Shown here: piece after piece, positions 34,901 to 45,876 of the stretch | Numbering within the stretch: the stretch's first letter is position 1 | Layout of the letters: each line of letters opens with the position of its first letter | Assembly (NCBI GenBank): GCA_905221605.1 | Contig: CAJNDS010002401.1 | Coordinates: 488,542 to 552,541 of the forward strand | DNA: 64,000 nucleotides | Direction of reading: 5' to 3' | From: Symbiodinium natans | Lineage: Eukaryota; Sar; Dinophyceae; Suessiales; Symbiodiniaceae | Program-made: the position numbers and the translations under genes | Notes under the pieces: model-generated | Databases searched by the model: none | What the model was told of the DNA's origin: nothing | What the model saw: only the letters and a program-made list of their open reading frames with translations

Positions 34901-36040
34901 AAAGGGCTCGGGGGGCATCACGGCGGAAGTTGCGTGACTTCTTTGAAGGTTACAGATGCAACTGGCCCATGTCCACCACCCTTGCTCGAAGGTACCCCAC
35001 GAACCTTGACTCCTTCAAGCAGGGCTTTCGGGGAATTTTGCTTTTGGTGGCAATAATGGCCCAACCCCAAAACCACCTACAGACGTGTGCCCGTAGTCTG
35101 GCTCAAGTATCACTCGAACTGGATCCGGTCCTCTTTTGGTAGCATTTCCTGGCTCCTAAACTGGCTGAGGCAGCGGCAGAATGGTCGAGAAGATCAGGGT
35201 CAGCGCGACCTTTCGTCCCAGGTGTTGGGGCTCGAACCGATTCCCCCCAAACACCAACGCACCCGAATATCCGAATGCTTCCATGTTCGTATATTGTATA
35301 ATATATATATATATATGTACGTTCATTCTCACAACCCCCAACCCCCAACCCTGAAACCTCGAAACTAAGGGCTTTCCACTGGTCAGGCTCAGCAAGGCTT
35401 ATTGAAGTTAGAGAAGCTTACAAAGGGAGAGGCTCGGATCTTCCCTTGGGTTCCCCAAACCCTAAGACACCCTAAGAAAGCCCTTCAAACCCGGCAAGGC
35501 CCCATAAACTCAATAAAGTCACGGACGGTTTCAAGACCCAGTCCTGGGCCCGGCGGGCACCCTGAAGAGCCCTAGCCCTGAAGAACCCTAAACCCCAATC
35601 CTAACCCTTTACCCTAAACCCTAAACCCTAATCCCTAAATCCTAAACCCTAAGCCGTTTAAACCCGAAAGTCCTAAACCCTGAACCCGAAACCCTAGGAG
35701 CCTAAGAAGGGCTGAGGCCTCTTTTCCTTTCACGCCGCCTCGAGCTCAAAGCTACGCCAGGACTCCCGAAAGAGATCGCGGCTCGCAGGCGTGAGCATCC
35801 TTTCCGGCGACACCAGCGTCCTCTTCAGGGTTGAGGGCTTAGGGCTCAGCGCGTCGGGTTCGGGCTTAGGGTCCTAGGGTGAAGGGTTCGGGGTTTGTGA
35901 GCAGAGCAATGAAACCTGCTTTTTACTTCGGGTCTTCTGGTCTAGGTGTTTGGGGTTTTGCTTTCTCTGCTTCAGCTTCACAGCCAGCCAAAAAAGGTCT
36001 GGGCTTAGTTGAGAGGTTAGAGGTTCGGGAGGTTCCTGGC
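34901..36040. other. Unique DNA with sparse repeats, no clear gene
   Basis: A short (TA)n tract at about 35,298-35,318 and telomere-like units at about 35,580-35,700 and 35,825-35,895. No gene is supported. Confidence 0.5.
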
Positions 36041-36045
36041 TAATG

Positions 36046-36130
36046 CCCTCCCCCTAATATTAACCCCCCCCTACCCCCTAATATTAAAAATATTAGGGGG
36101 CCCCTAATGTTAAAAATACTCGGGGGAGGG
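36046..36130. repeat. Nested inverted repeat with CCCCTAATATT units
   Basis: The core is a perfect hairpin: left arm CCCCCTAATATT at 36,074-36,085, loop AAA, right arm AATATTAGGGGG at 36,089-36,100. Further CCCCTAATRTTAA copies lie on both sides (about 36,052 and 36,101). The outer ends, CCCTCCCCCTA and CGGGGGAGGGG, are themselves roughly complementary, giving a nested structure of about 85 bp. Confidence 0.85.
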
Positions 36131-37350
36131 GATTAAGCGAACCCCGACAATTTTTTACACACTCGGGTCATGGTGTAGAGGTCGCTGGCAGATCTCCGCG
36201 ACGCGAGGGCCACCACGGACCAGCAGTGGATGTCCACGGGGCCGTCCTGGCGGCTTCCGGCTTCAAGCACTTTGCTGCTGTAGCTTTTGTGGGCCCCCCA
36301 TGGGCCCTCAAACGGCCCCGAACCCTCCTTGAGGGTTACAGGGTTTGGTAGACACTGGCGGGAATGTGAGAGGAAAGAAACTTGCCTTCCGAACCCTGAT
36401 TCGAAGCTAAGGACTTAGTTGTGGGGGTTCGGGGGGCATTTGTCACTGAGCGGCTTGTGAAGCTCATCCCTGTGCCCGCCTGTGTCGCTACGGGAGACCA
36501 AAAAGAAGCCTGAACCTTAATCCCTAAACCGCCTAGACCCGAATCAAAAACTCAACCCTCTAACCCACGCACCCCTCCTGACATCTATGCAGCATTTACC
36601 GAACACCCATCTCCAGGTATCCCCCACGGGTGCTCAGAAGAGCGAGATACCCAAATCTGCAACCTGTGCAGCCCTCTAAGGGTTTAGGGTTTAGGGTTTA
36701 GGGTTTAGGGTTTAGGGTTTAGGGTTTAGGGTTTAGGGTTTAGGGTTCAAAGCCCCTTTGGGCCTTCTCGGGATAGGTGACCACATATTCCTGGGCTACG
36801 GCTGGCTCCGAGCTTGAGGTTGGGGCGCTTTGGGGCTTCAAGGGCTTGGGGGTTTGGGGGGCGGTCAGTGGATGGACTCCTCACCTGGAGGTCGCGGGCC
36901 ACCAGACGTCGTTGCAAGTGTAACCCTAGACCCTAGACCCTAATTCCAAGCAACTCTGAACCTCAAAAAAACAAAAGCCCAAAAAAAAAAGAACGAAATG
37001 GAGGGGCCGAAGGGCAAGCTCGTAGCTGCCCCTTTCTGTGCGCTCTGCCGACACCAACCGGGCTGCTTTGCCAGAGCCCTTGGCCAGAGCACTGCGCGGC
37101 TTGGGATCCCGAGCACGGGCGTTGATGGCTCAGACTTGGGATTTCGGACTAAGAGCTTGGGAATAAAGGCTTTTTCATGCACGGGGCAAGAGAAGACTAC
37201 AAACCACAAGCAGGAGGAAGCATGATTTTGAGGAGACGTCTGCCCAAGAATGGCGCGCATCAGGTGTACACCACATGTGCGAAGCTTGTTCAGTGGCAGA
37301 AAAAGAGATTGCATGGCTGAGCTCTGGCTTAAGCAGGCAACAACTTCGCT
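36131..37350. other. Unique DNA with one TTTAGGG array, no clear gene
   Basis: A TTTAGGG array at about 36,678-36,748. A 124-codon minus-strand frame at 36,940-37,314 includes a poly-A-derived run of Phe and shows no domain, so I do not call it. Confidence 0.5.
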
Positions 37351-37470
37351 ACCCTAAAACCCTAAAACCCTAAAACCCTGAAACCCTAAAACCCTAAAAC
37401 CCTAAAACCCTACAACCCTAAAACCCTAAAACCCTAATACCCTAATGCCCTAATACCCTAAAACCCTAAA
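37351..37470 (-). repeat. CCCTAAAA 8-mer array
   Basis: About 15 copies of CCCTAAAA, an 8-base variant with one extra A, with ACAA, ATA and ATG substitutions in single units. The array is homogeneous and contains almost no 7-mers. Confidence 0.92.
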
Positions 37471-37604
37471 CCGGATCCCTTCTTGGAGCCGCTTGGACTC
37501 ACGACAGGCCTCCACAGCCAGCGCTTCGGCTGAAAACTTTCGGAAGGCGTCCTGGAGGTTCTTTAAGGGGCCATACCACAGGGACTGGGGTTTAAGGTTC
37601 AGGG

Positions 37605-37681
37605 CTTAGGGCTTAGGGTTCAGGGTTTAGGGTTTAGGGTTTAAACCCTAAACCCTAAACCCTAAACCCTAAACCCTTAAC
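37605..37681. repeat. Head-to-head telomere-repeat junction with 42-bp palindrome
   Basis: TTTAGGG units run up to 37,642 and switch directly to CCCTAAA units, with the symmetry axis in GGGTTTAAACCC (37,637-37,648). The arms match perfectly for 21 bp each side (37,622-37,663). G-strand followed by C-strand is the orientation expected when two chromosome ends are joined. Confidence 0.9.
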
Positions 37682-38740
37682 CCGGGTTCAGAGATCAGGG
37701 CCTCGGCTCGGCTGTCTATGTACTTTCCAAGCCGGAGCAAGGTGAAGCGACCCTTGGAGGCGTGCGTCCTACGATGCGCCCATGTTAGGGTTTAGGGTTT
37801 AGGGTTTAGGGTTTAGGGTTTAGGGTTTAGGGTTTAGGGTTTAGGGTTTAGGGTTTAGGGTTTAGGGTTTAGGGTTTAGGGTTTAGGATTAGGGGGACCC
37901 TTGAGGATATAGACCCTCTGAAGAAGGTCCCTGTTTAAAGAGAGCCAGAAGAGGGTTCAGAAGGGTTCCCCTTTAAGGGTGCCCCTCAAATGGGGGGCCA
38001 GTGTAGCTTCCTTAGACTTGGCCTCGTGACGTCGCACCTGCGAGCATGTTTCTTGCGAGTGTGGGGTCTCGCCGCCTTCAACCTTAAACCTTCAATCCGA
38101 ACTCTGCAGCCTACATCACAAAACACAGGACAGAGCTTCACTGACTTTCTGGCAGCATAAGACACCGCTACTGTCAGCCCTAAGCGAAAACCCCTGCGCC
38201 CACTCCTCCGGCTCCCCCATAAGCTCCTCTGGGGCATCAGAGGAAGAATTTTAGGGTCCGGTCTTGGGCCTGCTTCTGTGGGGGGTCTTCGGCGGGTTTA
38301 GGGGGGTTTAGTGGGGGTTTAGGGGTTTAGGGGTTTAGGGTTTAGGGTTTAGGGTTTAGGGTTTAGGGTTTAGGGTTTAGGGTTTAGGGTTTAGGGTTTA
38401 GGGTTTAGGGTTTAGGGTTTAGGGTTTTATGGCTTAGGGTTGAAGGGGGGGCTTAGGGGGGGCTTAGGGTGCTGAAAGAGGCACCTCAAGCCGCTGAGCC
38501 TTCACGGGCTGGACGACCTGCGCGAGGAACTCGGCTTGGGACGCCCCCTTGAAGTAACAGGGTTTAGGGTTTAGGGTTTAGGGTTTTGGGTTTAGGGTTT
38601 CGGGTTTCGGGTTTAGGGTTTAGGGTTTAGGGTTTAGGGTTTAGGGTTTAGGGTAGCAGGCATAGGTTTTTCCAAGAGAAGGAAACATCCGCAACTTCGG
38701 ATGTCTCCCCTTACAGCAACAGTCTCGGGCTGAAGTCGTC
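37682..38740. repeat. TTTAGGG arrays and unique spacers
   Basis: Arrays at about 37,787-37,888, 38,290-38,430 and 38,560-38,655, all in TTTAGGG orientation. A minus-strand frame of 83 codons (37,986-38,237) lies between and shows no family. Confidence 0.88.
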
Positions 38741-38747
38741 GTAAGGT

Positions 38748-38837
38748 ATCCTAAACCCTAAACCCTAAACCCTAAACCCTAAACCCTAAACCCTAAACCC
38801 TAAACCCTAAACCCTAAACCCTAAACCCTAAAACCTA

Positions 38838-38871
<34 letters not shown>
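38748..38871 (-). repeat. CCCTAAA array ending in a 32-C run
   Basis: About 13 CCCTAAA units at 38,748-38,839, passing without a break into about 32 C at 38,840-38,871, one of the longest homopolymers in the window. Confidence 0.93.
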
Positions 38872-39894
38872 AGCGCACCACAGAAAGGTTCTGCGCCGTG
38901 GCAGCCGTCGCCAGGCCACCACCTGCAGGCCCGAAAGCCGCATCTGGGACGATGCGCTTCTTCTGCCTGAGAACAGAGTCACGGCTCTTCGGGGCTTTTG
39001 GGGCCCTTCGGGCTGTTGGTGGGCCTTGGGGCTTCCGGGCTTCCGGGCTTCCGGGGTTGAGAACTGTAAGCCTCAACCCAAAACCTCAAACCCTGAACCT
39101 AAACCCTGCGCCTAAAATCCTGCACACACACCCACCCACACACCCACACACCCACCCACCCACCCCCCCCCCCCCCCCCAAAAAAACTCAAACCCTAAAC
39201 CCGAAACCCTGGACCCCCAAAGCCCCCCCCCCCCCCCCCAAAGCCCCCCCCAGCCTCAGCGTCGGCACTTCCAGGGCCGCCTGCTTGGAGAAGGCCACGC
39301 TCTGGTCGAAGAGCCACTCGCCGGGATAGCGGAGCCGGTATCGGCCCCGCTGGCGATACCTGGAGTCTTTCGGGGTCTTCAGAGTCTTTTGGGGTTCTTG
39401 GGTTAAATCTTGAAGAGACAATCTAGGCCCCAAACCCTCACCCGACCCTACGCCCTGAGGCCGTAGGTTCACAGATAGGAAGAGGCTGGGGATTGAAGTA
39501 GGCAAAGGCCAGTCAACCAAACCTATCGCTGGTTGGGAACTCAAGTGGGTACGTATAACCCTCCTTGTAACTTCATGGTACAGTAGACTGCACAAGAACC
39601 CCCCCCGTACCCTCCACCCAACAAGCCCAAGCACTGCTCAACTCTTGAACCCGAAGCTCTGACCTTCTTCGGAGCTCCTCCACCCTCAGCCCTGACAGCC
39701 ACCCAACAGCCTACACAACCTCCTCAAGCCCTGAAACCTCGAAAACCCTGAAACCCTAGAACCCTAAACCCTAATCCCTACAGAGCTCAAGCTCGTGCAA
39801 GGGTGCGTCTTCAGGCCCTCCACCGGGTACACCTCGTCCAGGCCCAGATCTCGTGCACCGCCGGGGTTCAGGCTCAGCAGAAACCTGCAGGGTG
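38872..39894. other. Unique DNA with CCCACA and poly-C tracts, no clear gene
   Basis: A CACACCCACC microsatellite at about 39,123-39,162 runs into about 17 C (39,163-39,179), with another 17 C at 39,223-39,239. The 143- and 148-codon frames that cross these tracts are not credible as whole proteins. Confidence 0.6.
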
Positions 39895-40025
39895 TCGGGT
39901 TTAGGGTTTGGGGTTTCGGGTTTAGGGCTTAGGGTTCAGGGTTCGTTTAGGGTTTAGGGTTTAGGGTTTAGGGTTTAGGGTTTAGGGTTTAGGGTTTAGG
40001 GTTTCGGGTTTTGGGTCTAGGGTCG
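39895..40025 (+). repeat. TTTAGGG array with TTTCGGG variants
   Basis: About 15 units, with clean 7-mers at about 39,950-40,005. Confidence 0.9.
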
Positions 40026-40297
40026 ACCTGATGGTTCATGGGTACGCATGAGTAGCTGACAACGGCAGCCAAAGTCTTCTACAACCGTCATTCCGGGAGC
40101 ATCCGAGCCTAGGGTTCGAGAGGTTAGTATCTGTCTTTAGATAGGAAGACATGGGAGGGGCCTGTTCGCCCCTATGCATGTAGACAGGAGGCACACGCCC
40201 AGGGTCCCCCGTTTTGTAAATTCATCACATCATCACGGGGGTGGGGGGTGCCTTGGACGCTTCGCGTCCATTTGACGCAGTACTCTTTTCCAGTACA
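40026..40297. other. Unique spacer
   Basis: No gene or repeat recognised between the telomere array and the following 9-mer repeat. Confidence 0.5.
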
Positions 40298-40541
40298 GTG
40301 AGCGGGCTCAGCGATCTCAGCGGCCTCAGCGGGCTCAGCGGCCTGAGCGGCCTCAGCGGCCTGAGCGGCCTCAGCGGGCTCAGCGGCCTGAGAGAGTCAG
40401 CGGCCTGAGCGGCCTCAGCGGGCCCAGCGGCCTGAGCAGCCTGCTGCAGCGGGCTCAGCAGCCTGCCTCAGCGGGCTCAGCGGCCTGAGCGGCCTCAGCG
40501 GGCCTCAGCGTGAGCGGCCTCAGCGGGCTCAGCGGCCTACC
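40298..40541 (+). repeat. AGCGGCCTC-type 9-mer repeat
   Basis: About 25 units of AGCGGCCTC, AGCGGCCTG or AGCGGGCTC. They alternate so that many neighbouring pairs form short inverted repeats around GGCC. It is unrelated to telomere sequence. Confidence 0.9.
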
Positions 40542-43290
40542 CGCAATGAGACCTCAAAAGAAACCTATTATGTTAAATAGCCCTTGCGTGTCCAACACAC
40601 AGGGGGGGGTGGGGGGGCTCTTTGCAAGGGAGGGGGGGGAGGGGGCGAGCATCCCAGGTTTAAGGCGAAAAGGTTCCGAGCTCAGTGGGATCCAACCTCA
40701 TCACGCCGAGGAAGTCGCTGACCACCGCCAGCGCCAGGGAGCCCAACACCAGGCCCCAGTAGGTCGCCTCGGAGGAGGGCAGCAAAAAAGAGCGGGGGGG
40801 GGGGGGGGGGGGAAAGGAATGAACAACTGAGCCGACAATTAATTTCTGGCGAACTGATAGCTTTTTAAAAATCAGCCCACGAAGTAGGCAAAACGTGATC
40901 TAGAGGAATGCGAGCTCGCGACCTCAAGTCCGAGCCGGTTATTTTGAGGCGCAGGACTGCCCTTGGAGGCCAGCATGGCCTTTCGGACCCAACTTCTTGG
41001 ACTCGCCCCTCAGGTCCTCTCGGAGCCCACACCCTCCCACAAGCGTCGAGTGGCGTCGCGGCGCGGCCGAGAGCTCACCTCCCCCAGGTCCCGGAAGAGC
41101 CGCTCCAGCAAGTTGAGCCACCTCGGGATGTGGCCATCTTCAGGCGTGGCTTCAGGGCTTTACAGGGCTTTACAGGGCTTTAGAGCGCTGCATAGGGCTT
41201 TCTAGGGCTTGATAGGGCTTTACAGGTCCTTTCTCGGGCTTTTGGGTTTTGACTGGGCTTCTTGGGGGCTTTTGCGGGCCTTATTAGAAGGCTCCACACC
41301 GCCACCTGTTGCGGGTCTTCGCATCCCGCGCGGCTGGGGTGGAGGTGTCCTTGCCGGTCGATGGAGCCTCTGAGCCACCGGAGCCTAGGTTGGCTGCTTT
41401 TTTTAGGAAGCTAATTTAGAAGAACCCAAAAAGACCTGGCTGCAAAGTAGATACCAGTATAATATGGCTTCCTTTCGTGTCGTAACTTCAACTCTATAGG
41501 TTAGTTCAGCAACACTATTTTTTGGTTTTCTTATGGCGCCTGAGCATTTAAGGGTTGACGAACATGAGGACCCCGAATATAACAGTCCCCCACATAGTCG
41601 GATTCCCTTATCACAAGGACCCCCAAATTTCGGAAACCCCCGTTTTAAGCTCCAAGCGCAACAAAAGGGGCCCTGCTCTTCAAGGCTCCCGGAAGCGTCT
41701 CTCCCCGCTCGCCGGCGCAGCCGCGGCGCCAGGCAGCTTCCCAGACTGAAGGAGGCCAAAACACAGCGCAGGCCAGGGGACACCTGGGTTGGCTTGAAGG
41801 AGACTCTGCTGGGTCACCCCATGAAAAGTGTTGTTTAATAACTACCACAGGCCCATACTACTGGTAACCTAATTTCAGTCCCAAAAACCCTGACTAAGCC
41901 TCTTGACTTAAGTCCCTTAGCGGCAGCTCAGTCTCGGGGGGGCTTGCGGTCCTTGCTCTCGGGGCGCGCAGGGGAGCCGGAAGCTGGGTTGAGAGCTGCG
42001 GCGCGGAGGCACAGAAGGCACACCCTGCGCTTGCCATGGCTCTTCGGGACCCTAAACCCTAAACCCTAAACCCCAAACCCCAAACCCTAAACCCTAAACC
42101 TTTTGGTTTTTGTTGCGGGCGTTCTTGAATTCGTAAAGTTGAGGGTTCGGGCTCTAGAGTCTGATGGCCATCGGGCTCAAGGAGCGCTCGGGCGTGCCGT
42201 GACTCGGACGAAAGTGCATAGGCCGTGGTGAAAATGACTGTTTCTTTTCAAGTGTCACACGGAGCTTTTTGCAGTTTAGGAACCACAGAGATGCGGGGAA
42301 CTGGCATGGAAACTCGGCGCATCGGGGCTCAGCAAGATGGGTCTGGGAGAGTCAGGCCTGAGACCATAGGATCCTTTCGGAGTTGGCTGTAAATCTACAT
42401 GATGGTCCTCTTGAAGACCTAGCTACGAGGATCAGGAACCGTGCAAGGACTACACACAGCTCAGACAGCCAACCCTGTCGAGTTCAGGGCTTTGGGGGCA
42501 TGTGATATGGCCTTGGGGGCATGACTGTTGTTCTGCTAGTCTTGTGTCATGTTATTTTGCAGCTTCGAGGAGGGACTGGATGGGTTTAGGGCTTGGAGAT
42601 GTTGTGGCTGTACTTGGAGGTTCACGGGTAGTGAGCGGTAGGACTATTTCCAAAAGCAGCCTTGTAACTTTACCCTACCCATAACCCCCATTCAAAATAC
42701 AAAAGGTAGGGAGCAGGTGCGAAAGAATGGCCACCCACGCCTGGTCTCAGCTCCAAGCCCACTGCCAAAAGTTTGAACCTCAGATTTTGGCCACAAGGTT
42801 TCAAGAAGGTCGAAAGAAACCCAAGGCCCTAAATCACTAAACCCCGTGCAGAACCCTTCCACTCCGCACCCCTGAAACCCTAAGCTCCTAAACCCCCAAA
42901 GCTCCTCGACCCTACTCAACCGGGCGGCGATAAGTGGGGCAACCATGATAGCCGGTATATATTTGGGATTTAAACCTTCCGGGGTGCTTTTACTTCTAAC
43001 CCAACTTCGAACCGCCCAGGAAGGTCTTGGCTTCCGGCTGGACTGCTGCACCCGGGATTGAACCTCCTGCTTGGGGTTGAGTGGTTTTAGGGTTCAGGGG
43101 TTTCGAGGTTTAGGGCTGAGGGGCGCGGAGGGCTTCAGGGGCCTTTAGGTCTTCAGCTTCACAAGGACCAACGATAGAAGCAGAGCTCGACGGTGGGCTC
43201 AGGGGCATCGCGTTGCTAGAGTGGACGTTCGGGTTCCAGATGTCCAGTGAGCCGACCCCAAGCCCGAAACCCCCCCGAAGCCTGAAGGGC
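40542..43290. other. Mostly unique DNA, no gene identified
   Basis: A poly-G run of 19 at 40,794-40,812. A GGGCTTTACA decamer array with variants at about 41,152-41,225. CCCTAAA-like units at about 42,051-42,095. Overlapping frames at 41,403-41,848 (126 codons minus, 101 codons plus) and 42,692-43,051 (119 codons minus) show no recognisable domain. Confidence 0.5.
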
Positions 43291-43985
43291 TTTGGGGTTT
43301 AGGGTGTAGGGTTTAGGATGTAGGGTTTAGAGTGCAGGGTTTAGGGTTTGTTCATGACCCTAACCCCCAAACCTTGCACCAGCAACTGCAAAACCCGACA
43401 CTCCACCCTAAGCAGAGGCTTCAGCGCGCAAGGAGCCCTGTGCGATCGGCAAGGCATGACGGAGTTGGGGGCTTAGGGCTTCAAGTGCCCATTAACCCTA
43501 AACTCTCAACCCTAAATAGGGTTCAGGGCTTAAGATACCAGATTCCTGAACTCCCCCACAGAGTTCACGCCCGGACCTCTTGCCAAGAACCCTCAACAGA
43601 TTTAGGCCTTGGGGAGTCCCTGATCCCCTCCCACTCAGCCAGGTTTAGGGTTTAGGGTTTAGGGTTTAGGGTTTCGGGTTTAGGGTTTAGGGTTGAGGGT
43701 TTAGGGTTTAGGGTTTAGGGTTTAGGGTTCAGGCTTCAGGGTTCAGGGTTTAGGGTTTAGGGTTTAGGGTTTAGGGTTTAGGATTACGTGGCTCGGGGTT
43801 TATTTGAGGGGGTTTGAGGGGGTTTAGGGGTTGTGGGGGGGGCCGTCCTGAATTTGCACGTGTCCTTTCACGGTCTCTTTGGAGACCTGCCCCGAAGTCC
43901 GACATCTTCGAGAGGTAGGTGGGCTCAGGGCTGAAGTGAACAGGCCCCAAACCCCCAAAACCCATCCTAAACCCTAACATCCCTA
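43291..43985. repeat. Telomere-like repeat field, section 5
   Basis: TTTAGGG-like units at about 43,297-43,350 and a longer array at about 43,645-43,788 with TTTCGGG and TTCAGGG variants. CCCTAAA-like units at about 43,965-43,995. Confidence 0.85.
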
Positions 43986-44527
43986 AACCCTAATCCCCCC
44001 CCTAAGCAAACCCCAAAAACCCCTCGAGCTTGTCATCCACAAATTCCCATTGAGAATATCCACAAGCACAAACTGCGACTGTAGGGGAGGGGGGCATTCT
44101 ACAGTTGAGGGTTTGAGGGTTGAGGGTTTAGGGTGTAGGGTTTAGGATGGATACTCTTCACCGGACACATGCTGCAGAGGCTCTTGAGTGCACGGTTTGC
44201 TCGTTGAGGTTCGGGGCTGTGGGTTTCGAGAAGATGTTGCCCCCGATTGGCCGCTCCAGCCCAGAGAACACAGGGACTTGGGGAAGTCGGGAAATGAGGC
44301 ACTGGGTGCTTCAACATCCCCCTACAAAAACCCGTTAAAAGGGTTCCTGAGGGACCCAGACATCAACTGAAAGCCCTTCCTGAACCCCTTTAGTTCATCT
44401 ATGTGTACGTCCACCTCAACGTCTCGATGACGCTCTCTCTATGTAGAACATTGCAACTGTGCTTTCTAGCAGTATTGTAGCAGCTTGCTGAGCAGCATCT
44501 CCTGTTCCTGGGACCACTGGCTGGTTC
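43986..44527. other. Unique DNA without recognisable gene
   Basis: Degenerate TTTAGGG-like units at about 44,102-44,147. The remainder is unique. Confidence 0.45.
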
Positions 44528-44580
44528 TAGTAGGCAATGAGGGAATGAGGGCCCGGCCCTCATTCCCTCATTGCCTACTA
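44528..44580. repeat. Perfect 53-bp hairpin, 26-bp arms, 1-base centre
   Basis: The left arm starts TAGTAGGCAATGAGGGAATG and the right arm is its exact reverse complement, separated by a single C. The arms end abruptly at 44,528 and 44,580. Each arm also contains a short direct repeat (GAGGGAATGAGGG). No terminal repeats or duplications were seen that would identify a transposon. Confidence 0.93.
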
Positions 44581-44913
44581 AGAACTCGGGCAACAACCCG
44601 GCCTCCGCCCTCGCAGAGATCTCCTGCCGCGCCGTCTCCGCACCTTCCTTGACGGACACCTGCCACGAGTCTCGCGCGCGAGAACAGACATAGAACGCAA
44701 TAGGTCTTTGGGGGTTAAGGGTTGTAGAGTTTACATAGGGTTTAGGGTTTAGGGTTTAGTGTTCTCGGGGGGGTTGGGGTCTTAGGCTTCGGGCTTTGGG
44801 GGCTTCAGGTCTTCAGGGTTTGGGGCCCGTAGGGTTTAGCTTGTAGGGCTTCCGGGTTTCTGAGGACTAAAGGCTTTCTGCAGGTACAGCTTAAGGGTTT
44901 CTAGGGCTCTTAG
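44581..44913. other. Spacer with telomere-like fragments before the retroelement
   Basis: TTTAGGG units at about 44,738-44,760 and degenerate GGGCTTAGGG-type words to 44,930. This is the insertion target of the large element that follows. Confidence 0.6.
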
Positions 44914-44928
44914 GGCTTGATGTTTAGG
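44914..44928 (+). repeat. Candidate target-site duplication, left copy
   Basis: GGCTTGATGTTTAGG, identical over 15 bp to 58,877-58,891. Its position coincides with the point where telomere-like target DNA gives way to GC-rich coding-like DNA. Confidence 0.6.
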
Positions 44929-45474
44929 CGTTTCGGCTTAGATTGTGTCTTTCCGTAGCCTCTGCTCGTAGCAGCGCCTGCGGATCTACAACAGCCAGAC
45001 CCCAGGCAGGCCTAGCTTCCTGCCGCCATATACCGGGCTTGGGTCCGGTACTTCTGGTCTGCGCGGCTGGCCCGCGCTGATTGTAAGGGTCGCGGGGCCC
45101 CGAATTGCTGGCACTGGTCCTGGATCGATTTGCTGGCTGGTGGTTGGGTACTGGATCCGCCACCGGGATTTTTCATCCCCCTATTGGGTTACGCTGCCTT
45201 TTTGGGCCGTCACCCTGATACCACTGCGCTTCCCTGGTTATTCGCTGCCTTTCCTGGGCCGACTGATCTGGGACGCGCAGCACATGAGAGGACAGCGAGT
45301 CCTCATCAAGATCATTGCATTGGCTTGTTTGCTTCCCCTAACTTGGACAAACCTCCAGGATTGCAACGGTGGCATCGTCGGCTACGGAAGAAGCGCCAAG
45401 TGGCGCGGTGTCGGCTGAAGACTGGCCGCGGCAGACCAAACGATCGACTCCGTCTTCTACGACATCACGGATCC
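44929..45474 (+). other. Presumed 5' leader of the element
   Basis: GC-rich sequence between the left direct repeat and the first plausible ATG (45,475). A frame is open through it from about 45,130, but the predicted peptide lacks the regular composition of the downstream frame. An internal promoter would be expected here for a non-LTR element; I cannot identify one. Confidence 0.4.
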
Positions 45475-45876
45475 ATGCCGCCACAGAGCCGAAAGGAGAC
45501 TGGATCGAAGGGCCAGCCGAAGGGTGCTGGGAAAACCAAAGCCGTGGCACCCTTGCTGTCGGCGGTGCGGTTTGTACCACCTGCGAGTGTGGTTTCGGCC
45601 CTCCAAGCACGCGCTGGCCGGGCACAAAATGCTGTGCTAGCTGCCGAAGAACAACATGCTGGCAAACGCACCTTAGCACAAGAGGCCAACTGGCTGGCGA
45701 CACAAGTTGCCAAAACTACCAAGAGATTGGAAGCAGACCTCCGTGCGAAGCAGGACTTGGGCGAAGCGGCTCTCCAATGGCACTCCCAGCTTGCGGAGCA
45801 CCTGCCCACCAACTATGCGGAGGTGGAGCGCTTGGCGGGACAACTGGATGCAGATGTCAAAGAAGTGAGATACTAA
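45475..45876 (+). CDS. Element polyprotein segment 1: basic N-terminus and coiled coil
   Basis: An ATG at 45,475 opens 133 codons. Residues 1-25 are Lys/Arg/Gly/Gln-rich (SRKETGSKGQPKGAGKTK), suggesting nucleic-acid contact. Residues about 40-130 are Ala/Glu/Gln/Arg/Lys-rich without prolines after the first part (AQNAVLAAEEQHAGKRTLAQ and onward), as expected of a coiled coil. This matches the general plan of a gag-like or ORF1-like region, but I see no CCHC zinc knuckle. The frame ends at 45,876, and coding continues in another phase without a gap, so this is a piece of a larger protein and not a complete gene. Further upstream ATG/GTG starts in phase exist (45,130), so the start is uncertain. 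Confidence 0.5.
   Translation: MPPQSRKETGSKGQPKGAGKTKAVAPLLSAVRFVPPASVVSALQARAGRAQNAVLAAEEQHAGKRTLAQEANWLATQVAKTTKRLEADLRAKQDLGEAALQWHSQLAEHLPTNYAEVERLAGQLDADVKEVRY

Noticed and set aside
44528-44580. Rho-independent-type terminator
   Set aside because: There is no T tract after the hairpin, no adjacent gene, and the setting is eukaryotic.
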